From assembly GCF_021917145.1 (NCBI RefSeq), contig NC_061082.1:8530237-8594236 (forward strand): DNA of 64,000 bases. The letters run 5' to 3'. This document shows positions 57,801 through 64,000 of this stretch, in pieces. Origin of the DNA: Hypomesus transpacificus. Its lineage: Eukaryota > Chordata > Actinopteri > Osmeriformes > Osmeridae. Positions within the stretch are counted from its first letter, which is position 1. Every line of letters starts with the position of its first letter. The translations under genes were made by a program, and so were the position numbers. A model generated the notes under the pieces. It ran no database searches. It was not told the origin of the DNA and was given only the letters and a program-made list of their open reading frames with translations.

Positions 57801-58836
57801 GGCTGGAGGTCCAGTCCTTCCTGGACTTTGCTCCTCATTACTTCACTTACATCACTGGAGCTGTGCAGCAGAAGGTTAACTCCTTATTAGCATCTGGTGT
57901 TGACGCTCTCTAATTCGCTTGTGTGGCTTAGTAGAGGAACTAATGAACTAATGTGGTGGTTGCTTAGACAATGTGAACTTGACCCGGAAATGGTTTGTTA
58001 AACCACGTTTCACCCTATTTCCCCCCCCAAGCGTCCGACGGCCTTAGCCAAGATCCTGGGTGTGTACCGAATCGGCTACAAGAACTCCCAGAACAACACT
58101 GAGAAGAAGCTGGATCTCCTGGTCATGGAGAACCTGTTCTATGGCCGCAAGATGGCCCAGGTGTTTGACTTGAAAGGTTCCCTGAGGAACCGCAACGTGA
58201 AGACCGACTCGGGGAAGGAAAGCTGTGAGGTGGTCCTGCTGGATGAGAACCTTCTGAAGCTGGTCCACGACAACCCTCTGTACATCCGGGCCCACTGCAA
58301 GGCTATCCTGAGGGCCGCCATCCACAGCGACGCCTACTTCCTGTCCAGCCACCTGATTATCGACTACTCCTTGCTAGTGGGGCGCGACGACGCTACCGAC
58401 CAGCTGGTGGTGGGCATCATAGGTGAGGGATGATAATACGGCCACAGGCAAATGGATTTCTGCTTTAAGTGCTCCCCTTTCCTTGTCTTTCTGATAGCGT
58501 TGGATACTGCGCTAAATCTCTTCCCTATATTAATTCAGATTACATCCGCACTTTCACGTGGGACAAGAAACTGGAGATGGTGGTCAAATCCACTGGGATC
58601 CTTGGGGGACAAGGTAACTGAGAATACCCAGTGTTGTCGCTAGCTATTGCCTATTTTCACGTGTGCACGTATTAAACGTGTGACGTGTCGGCTGATGCGC
58701 GTGCCTGTCTGTGTCCACAGGGAAGATGCCCACGGTGGTGTCACCTGAACTGTACCGAGCTCGCTTCTGTGAGGCTATGGACAAGTATTTCCTCATGGTG
58801 CCTGACCACTGGACTGGCCTTGGGGTCAACTGCTGA
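39801..58836 (+). CDS. pikfyve: PIKfyve: FYVE-type 1-phosphatidylinositol-3-phosphate 5-kinase
   Basis: Makes PtdIns(3,5)P2 on endosomes and lysosomes within the VAC14-FIG4 complex. I assembled 40 coding exons with consistent phases, 2094 aa (human about 2098). Exon starts: 39801, 40663, 42326, 42657, 43603, 45317, 45506, 45754, 46047, 46249, 46742, 47084, 47350, 47753, 48017, 48177, 48419, 48668, 50073 (920 nt), 51163, 52007, 52222, 54073, 54364, 54665, 54902, 55135, 55432, 55647, 55792, 56021, 56267, 56500, 56902, 57186, 57437, 57771, 58032, 58539, 58721. Domains: FYVE finger (WMPD, RRHHCR, eight Cys; about 150-220), DEP (about 354-443), CCT/TCP1-like (about 600-840), and C-terminal kinase (about 1808-2094) with FILKQM, DLKGSLRNR and IIDYSLLVG. 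Exon 19 encodes an unusual Glu8 and Gly7 tract. A Tc1 copy sits in the intron before exon 54073. Confidence 0.96.
41457..41608. mobile_element. Short MITE-like element in pikfyve intron
   Basis: Perfect terminal inverted repeats GGGTTTCCCGCAG (41457-41469) and CTGCGGGAAACCC (41596-41608), with further inverted similarity inward (TTAAGGTGG and CCACCTTAA). About 152 bp with a C-run in the middle and no coding capacity. Flanks TTCAAA and TTCAAG may be a 5-6 bp target duplication. Superfamily not assigned. Confidence 0.6.
44289..44315 (+). other. Candidate 27-nt alternative micro-exon of pikfyve
   Basis: A 27-base segment bounded by a pyrimidine-rich tract and CATAG acceptor on the left and a strong GTGAGT donor on the right. 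It is a multiple of three and fits the phase-2 junction between the exons ending at 43807 and starting at 45317, adding RKTPIGMRK-type residues without a stop. It is not in the human protein as I recall it, so it was left out of the main model. Confidence 0.4.
44453..45242. mobile_element. Non-autonomous hAT-like transposon in pikfyve intron
   Basis: A 790-bp unit with inverted ends TAGGCATGGG and CCCATGCCTA, flanked by an exact 8-bp duplication GTGAACAC at 44445-44452 and 45243-45250. The 8-bp target site and short inverted ends are the signature of hAT elements. No transposase frame is present. Confidence 0.8.
46467..46680. mobile_element. Deleted Tc1-like element fragment in pikfyve intron
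   Basis: The left part (ACTACGTGACCAATAGAATG then TGGACACCTC, later GGACATCTCATTCCAAAACC) is the recognisable end of a common fish Tc1-like family, and the right part ends in GGTGTCCAGATAC, compatible with the opposite end. The interior transposase region is missing. Confidence 0.5.
49251..49958. mobile_element. Insertion-like unit bounded by long direct repeats in pikfyve intron
   Basis: A direct repeat TCAGTGAYAGTTCATCTAAG occurs at 49251-49270 and 49939-49958 (19 of 20 identical, with similarity a few bases beyond). Just inside are inverted ends GGGTACTCAAT (about 49275) and ATTGAGTATCC (about 49899), a hAT-like signature. The enclosed sequence is non-coding. Confidence 0.45.
51131..51157. 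repeat. Poly(C) tract at a splice acceptor
   Basis: A run of about 22 C residues, one T and five more C residues lies just before the AG at 51161-51162 that opens a pikfyve exon, and forms that exon's polypyrimidine tract. Confidence 0.8.
52367..54027 (+). mobile_element. Complete Tc1-family transposon, copy 2
   Basis: 1661 bp, the same length as copy 1 and differing at only about five positions that I could find. Inserted at a TA (52365-52366 and 54028-54029) inside a pikfyve intron, in the same orientation as the gene. Its right end is only 45 bp from the next pikfyve exon. Confidence 0.95.
52736..53773 (+). CDS. Tc1-like transposase (copy 2), intact
   Basis: 345 aa from the ATG at 52736, with the same helix-turn-helix, GRPRKT and DD34E catalytic residues as copy 1 and no interruptions. 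Residue differences: Gly for Arg in the fourth codon (MKTG) and Arg for Gly in SSRTGS. The GTG context is more often seen as Gly in the family, so copy 1 probably has the ancestral residue at the second site. Being inside a host intron it could be transcribed with pikfyve and removed by splicing. Confidence 0.92.
   Translation: MKTGALSLGEKQAIVSLREDGKSIRAIAETLAIASTTIWNVLKKKKTTGVLSNRRRTGRPRKTSAVDDRNIVRAVKKDPKTTVSEISNNLQMAGVKVSLSTVRRRLHEQKYKGYTRRCKPLISKKNRKARLEFAKKYRDEPQKFWDKVLWTDETKINFYQSDGKAKVWRKKGTAHDPKHTSSSVKHGGGNVMAWACMASSRTGSLIFIEDVTHDGSSKMNSEVYRNILSANLRKDATKLIGRAFIMQQDNDPKHTAKTTKEFIRGKKWKVLDWPSQSPDLNPIEHAFYLLKRRLKGGTPQNKQQLKEAAVKAWESIKKEECKSLVTSMGHRLAAVIESKGFATKY
56622..56733 (+). repeat. 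tRNA-Cys-derived short SINE
   Basis: The head (GGGGATAGCTCAGTGGTTAG then AGCATTTGGCTGCAGATCAA and GGGTCAAATTCCCCT) is plainly derived from tRNA-Cys (GCA anticodon context). It is followed at once by the tail CGCTTTGGATAAAAGCGTC and TGCTAAATGAC shared with the other SINE family in the window. Located in a pikfyve intron. Confidence 0.8.
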
Positions 58837-61424
58837 GAACCCTGGATCTGCTCTCATACACTATAAATATGTGTCTTTTCCTTTCCCACACCCTGACACT
58901 TAATCACAGACACTCCCTCAGATTCACTTCCCAGTCCCCTGCTGGAGAATCCTTGGCCCAGCGGGGGGGATCCTCAGAAGCTCACTGAACAATGAGTTGT
59001 TTGATTATTGAGTAATGAAAGCAAGGAAAGTATCCTTTGTCTCAGACTCACTCGTCAGTAACTGTACCCTTCTGACAGCGCTGGTTAACCTATTACCCAG
59101 GCTCTCTTCAGTATTCTGGAACATCTTTTCAAAGGACAGTGAAAGAAAGCAAATACTGGGGGAAAAAAGGAGAATCTTAACTGGACCTAGTTTGGTGAAC
59201 AAATAATCAATGTAATGTAAAAGTTTGTAAATGTACAGAGATTATGTAATTAAAGAGAAATAACACTGCTTGGTCACGGTTTGGAACGGTGACAGATTCT
59301 TTGACTCCTAATTTTGCAATCAGATGACAAGGGTGGTACAATACACCAGATTTACATGAGAACGATCCCCAAGACTTGATCATAGCAATAGTTTAATGTG
59401 TGTATGCAAACCAACACTGTTAAATTAAACTGTTTTATTCTAGAATTGTACAATTCATATAAAACAAAGGGTTGCTGACAGCCCTCAGCTGTACATACTG
59501 CATCAAGAACTGGTCTGAGCATTTGACACATCGATACAGATTGTCACAACTGGTGGTGCTCTGGTGGTTTAGTAATACTGACAGATCTGGTCTCACGCAT
59601 CTCATGAACTTTAATTCAGAAAATATTACAGGCAAGCTAACACTGCTTTTTTCATAGGTGTGTGTGCGTAGCATGGTTGGGGCCAGCTCAATTTCAGTCT
59701 AAGAAAGGCTTGAATATTTTTTTTTAATAATATATCTTTTATTTGCCATTAAATAACTGCAAATCCTAGAAAAAGAAAGGCCTTTCCTCCGTTTGCTTCC
59801 TGAAAGGATTGAGTTGACTCCAAGCGAGGTGCTCTGGGTTTTCTGTGTAATAGATTATTAGACAACGTTGTGCTTTGCTAAAACCATATGTACAAAAGCT
59901 GATTTTAAAACTTCACTTCATTAGACATATTAGACCCATTCTCTCACAAACACCCCTTAACACACACACAGCTTTATGACTGTCGCTAGAGAGATCAGAT
60001 TGGTGTGAGGTTTTTCTCCTCAGGGATATACGGTACGACATTTGATAAGACAGCAGAACAGTCTCCCAGTGTACAAGAACCAACTCTGATCTCCAATCAA
60101 CCCCATAACACTCACTTCACACACATACACAAACAGGGAAGTTTGTTTCCTTGCACAGAGGAAATATTTCCAACTTTTTTCCAAGTAAATGTACAAAACA
60201 GATGACTCGTGAATACAAAGACATGTAACAAGGCACTGGACAAGTTTGAGAGACTGGCACATCGTTGGTAGGTAGACAAACGGTAGGGGGACGTGGGCAG
60301 GGGAGATCAGGAGAAAGGGAGTGGTCAAGGCCCTGTGTTAACTTTACATTATAGGTGCTGGCAGTATTTGTACCATCTCAGTAAATACCATACAACTGAC
60401 AGAGTTCCTAAGCCCCTTACTTAGGCATTCTTATGACCTTGTATAATCATGTGGAAACTCAGGTAATATTAGACATCATAATAGTTGTTTTTTTTGTTGT
60501 ATCAGGACAGGTGAAAACAGGCAGCAGACTGGGGTAAAAACAGCTAACCAATTCAAACATGATACGGTTAGGGTGAGCTTGATTTTGTTAGGCAGTGGAG
60601 CCACATTGAAAGTCTTACGTGTGCAAACTAAGCATGCAAGGAAATGAAATCAAGCTCACCTCAAGAACTTCACATTTGAAATACATCAGATGTATCTGTC
60701 CCGTAGAGACAGAGAGATACCCATACAACCATTCTTACTCATGGAAAAGTGTTTTTTGTTTTGTAACTCAGTTTCTGGAGATAGTATAGATACTTCCTGA
60801 TCTATGCTTCAGTTTGTCACCAGGCAGCTTTTAGCTTTGGCCTATGTACCTTTGAAAGAACACCCAGCAACAGGAATGGACATAACATATGTTAAGTAAT
60901 ATTTTTGGTTACGTCAACCAAAATCTTTCAAAATAAAACAAGGTTAAACTCTATTGTTCTTCCTCCTGGTCCTCTTTTTGTACAAACAGTAAAAAATGGC
61001 TTTAAGAAAAGTCTCAGATGCCATCTTAGTCATGCTGAGACATAGTACCGAGGTGGGTCTGGACAATACCCCACAAGTAGAGTCATCCTTCTGTAGAGAC
61101 AGGTCCTTTATGCAGGCTCCCCCTGTGGAGGAGTGAGCACTGAGGAGAAAGGCCGAACAGGGGGACGTTGGGAGGGGGGAGGGAATGTGCAGAGCTAAGG
61201 CCCTCAGACTGCATCCTTCATTCTCTACCCCGCTCCCTGAAGTCTGCACTCACACAACACACAATAAAAACACTGGGTTATGTATGACCAATGAGGAGTT
61301 GGGTTCACACTGTAATCTTTGAAACCTGGCATACAATCCATGAGGTGAACAAGTGTCTACTTAGGGCAGGGGGGTGGGGGGGTAGAGAGTGAGGGTGCCG
61401 ACAAGGAAGTCCGTCAGCTGGCGG
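58837..61424. other. Convergent 3' UTR region of pikfyve and ankrd44
   Basis: No exon seen. A plus-strand ATTAAA at 59249-59254 is a plausible end for pikfyve, and minus-strand AATAAA copies at 59434-59439 and 59738-59743 are plausible ends for ankrd44, which would then have a 3' UTR of about 1.7-2.0 kb. These assignments are inferred from position only. Confidence 0.45.
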
Positions 61425-63017
61425 TCAAAATGTTTCAGAGTCCGAGTCGTTCTCGGTGGTGCCCTCGCTGGAGGGTCCCGAGGGGTTCTTGGGGCTGCGT
61501 GGCCCCCGGGACGACTTCCCCGCACGGGGGAGCTGTCTCAGCAGGGAGCCTGGGGAGGGGGCTCCAGAGCTGCAAGGGGAGCAGAAAGGCATCATGGTAG
61601 CCAGAATGAGAGCCAGACAGTCAGCCACCTCCCTGCTAGGGGCGCAAGCCAGAGCAGGAGTCAGACCTAAGAGAGAGAAAGAGAGACAGACAGGGAGGTG
61701 GAGGACGGAAAGGGGGAGGAGAAACGGGGGAGATGGAGGGAGGAAGAACAGACCAAATGGACAGGAAGCAGGGGCGAGGCAGAGGGAGGGACGGGGGAAT
61801 GAGGAAGACACCAGAGAAAGCAGCATTCCATTAGTAGACAGCCAGCACAGACATGACATAGACCACAAGACACACTGAATACAGGCAAACAACCACCGCG
61901 CTCTCTTCCAGAACCTGAGAACAGGACTCGCCAGGTAGGGAACACGGGGACAGGGAGCTGCGATACAAACCCATCACACCGCGGGACACACACACGCAGT
62001 CTCTTCCGTTTCCCCTCTGAGCGCGGTACATAGAGCACAGCAGCAGGAGGCTGTCATGCCGTGCTGTCAGAGACAGACACACAGGTAGGCAGGCAGGCAG
62101 GCATGCGGCAAGGCGCCTTGCACGGCGGGCTCCGGGGGGGCACACCTACCGTTCTCATCCAGCATCTGGACGCTGGCGCCCCGGGACAGCAGCTCCTGAA
62201 CGGCCTGCTTCAGTCCGCTCCGGGCCGCCAGGTGGAGGGGACTGAGAGGGAGGCAAGCACAAGAAGGGAAGGCTTTCCAATGAGTCTCTTCGAAACCCGC
62301 GAGAAAACGTATCGTTACGGACAACGCGCTCTGGCGTCGCGGGGGGGGAACTCACGTCTGCAACGCTGCGTTTGTGGCACTTATGAGGGCGGAGTCGGTC
62401 AGTTTCTCCAGGATGAACAACGCACAGTCCTCCTTCCCCTGGGGGAGAGGAGAGAGGTGGTTACGGTTCCACTTCTCCCATCTAGGGGGATGTCCTTTAA
62501 AACAGCTGGAGAGTGGCTGACAGGTGAACTTACTGCACTGCAGGCCAGGTGGAGGGCCGTGTTACCATCGTGGTCTGTCAGACTCAGATTGGCCTTGGCA
62601 CTGGTCCACAGCAGCTCTGGAGGACACACACACACGACAGACTTGGCTGTAGGAATGACCACTAGACATGACATCCTTCGAGTGTGTCACACACACACAA
62701 ACACGCGGACAGACACACAGACAGACAGTCAATAAATGGGACTCATACCGACTGCCCCAACTCCGCCCTTCTCGGCAGCCATCATCAAGGCAGTGCGCCC
62801 TGACCGGTCAACGGTATCTACAGGTGCATCGTGGGACAGGAGGAGCTGGACACAGTCCACATGGCCAGAGAAGGCTGCAGCGTGGAGAGGTGTCCTGTCA
62901 GAGGAGAGGGGGGGGGGGGGGGGGGGGGAGGGGGGGGCAGAGACACGGGAGGAGGGAGAGAGCAGCACGTCAGGACAAGCTTGGTGAAATAAGACACAGA
63001 GGGCTTCGTTAGCATGT

Positions 63018-63100
<83 letters not shown>

Positions 63101-64000
63101 CCTACCTGTCTTTGGCATCCTTACAGCTGACGATGTCCGAGCCCATGGCCTCCAGGAGCAGAGAGGCGCACGGCTCGTGGTCGTTCATTCTGGAGAGTCG
63201 ACCCGCAAACACACAGAACGTCAGCACTGAGGACCTCGGCTTCATGCATTCAAGGGGCACGATTCACGGCAAACCCCCCTCTGAGCCCGTTTAACAAACT
63301 CTCAACTCACACAGCACAGTGCAGGGGGGTGAAGGGGTTTCCATCTATACAGCGACAGCCTTTCTGTTCCAGCAGTACCTCGACGCAGCCCTCGTGACCT
63401 GGGAACACAAACCGGCTAACGTTAACGCGCATACACACACACACACACACACACTGTAGGATCTCAAAATCCGTTTGGAAGAATCCCAATAAGCCTGCCG
63501 TGTGGGGCTTGACCAAACAAGCCGTTAAAGGCTGGCTGATATTCCAGCCGCGGCTGTGGCTGTGTCTGGGGTCGACTCACCGTAGTAGCAGGCCCAGTGC
63601 AGAGGCGTGTAGCCCTGGAGGTCCCGGAGGGGGGGCAGGGGGGGCTCGGAGCAGGCGATGCTCAGCAGCTCGCTCAGCCACGAGGCGTAGCCCCGAGCCG
63701 CCGCCAGGTGGATCGACGTGCGGCCCCGGGCGTCGCCGAGCAACACGGAAGCTTCCTGCTCCAACAGACACTGGACGCATTCTTCCTGGCCGCAGAGCAA
63801 CTGGTGAGGGGGGGGGGGGGGGGGGTTAGCCACGGAATCAAGACAACGACCAAGCCCCAATCCCACAGGTGTGACGAGACGTTTTGCATGTTTACACTCA
63901 GCCCCCCCCCTCCCAAACACGCATCTTTTACCCCTAGGTGCAGGGCAGTCAGGCCGTGGCTGTTGGCCGTGTCCACGCTGGCCTCTCTCTCCAGCAGCAG
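61425..64000 (-). CDS. ankrd44: ANKRD44 (PP6 regulatory ankyrin subunit B), C-terminal part
   Basis: Ankyrin-repeat regulatory subunit of protein phosphatase 6; only the last 368 residues are in the window. Exons: 63932-64000 (cut by the edge), 63581-63800, 63311-63398, 63106-63189, 62749-62894, 62534-62616, 62356-62438, 62150-62241, 61425-61666. Phases agree throughout. Tandem ankyrin repeats are obvious (GRTSIHLAAARGYASWL, GYTPLHWACYYG, NPFTPLHCAV, TPLHAAAFSGHVDCV, NTALHLACSA). The region LTPALACAPSREVADCLALI and the acidic end ENDSDSETF match ANKRD44 rather than ANKRD28 or ANKRD52 as I remember them. The segment just before the end is Ser/Pro/Arg-rich (GKSSRGPRSPKNPSGPSS) and differs from the human tail. 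Confidence 0.92.
62909..62937. repeat. Poly(G) tract in ankrd44 intron
   Basis: A nearly pure G run of about 28 bases lies just upstream (in gene direction) of the ankrd44 exon at 62749-62894; on the gene strand it is a C-rich polypyrimidine tract. Confidence 0.75.
63019..63097. repeat. (CA)n microsatellite
   Basis: About 39 uninterrupted AC units in an ankrd44 intron, ending eight bases from the splice donor of the exon at 63106-63189. Likely highly polymorphic in length. Confidence 0.95.

Noticed and set aside
62818-63118. A VCVCVC-rich protein frame across the CA repeat
   Set aside because: It is translation of a microsatellite joined to a real ankrd44 exon; the splice donor at 63105 and acceptor at 62895 bound the true exons.
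1-64000. CRISPR arrays, operons or other prokaryotic systems
   Set aside because: The spliced genes, poly(A) signals, SINEs and vertebrate families throughout exclude a prokaryotic origin; no spaced repeat array is present.

Overview
The window is vertebrate nuclear DNA, almost certainly from a teleost fish. Evidence: a cluster of methionine-rich gamma-M crystallin genes (a lens class known from fishes), intron-rich genes with GT-AG splice sites, recent Tc1 transposons, hAT- and LTR-type debris, and tRNA-derived SINEs. I cannot name the species. Gene models were built by hand from splice sites, reading phase and remembered family sequences.

Layout. (1) 1-29.7 kb: gamma-crystallin cluster. 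Five plus-strand three-exon genes (198-12760) are followed by an orphan plus-strand first exon with its own promoter (14115), a complete Tc1 element (14765-16425), then five minus-strand loci (17320-29658). One of these is a clear pseudogene (23796-25562). Another (26693-27833) has lost a splice donor. A third (17320-18458) carries a relict second copy of an exon 3 start. (2) 30.2-31.9 kb, minus: ortholog of human C2orf80, eight exons. (3) 32.7-36.6 kb, minus: shugoshin 2 (sgo2), eight coding exons, about 992 aa. (4) 39.8-58.8 kb, plus: pikfyve, 40 coding exons, about 2094 aa, with a second Tc1 copy in an intron. (5) 61.4-64.0 kb, minus: the 3' end of ankrd44, running off the right edge.

The order crystallins - C2orf80 - pikfyve resembles the human 2q33-34 block, where IDH1 lies between C2orf80 and PIKFYVE. 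Here sgo2 occupies that space and I see no idh1. sgo2 and pikfyve are divergent; pikfyve and ankrd44 converge with 3' ends probably within about 200 bp of each other.

The crystallins are structural lens proteins. Nearly all have a TATA box 60-90 bp upstream of the ATG and, further out, a Maf-like (TGCTGA-type) half site plus a SOX-like ACAAT motif, consistent with lens-specific control. The other genes are not functionally tied to the lens: sgo2 protects centromeric cohesion, pikfyve makes PtdIns(3,5)P2 on endosomes, ankrd44 is a PP6 regulatory ankyrin subunit and C2orf80 is uncharacterised.

The most unusual points are: the mosaic crystallin with a nested relict exon start; the crystallin with a single-base splice-donor loss; the promoter-plus-first-exon with no gene body; two near-identical Tc1 copies with intact transposases, one ending 45 bp before a pikfyve exon; and a frame-neutral 27-nt candidate micro-exon in pikfyve. 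I found no evidence for a wholly new biological system.
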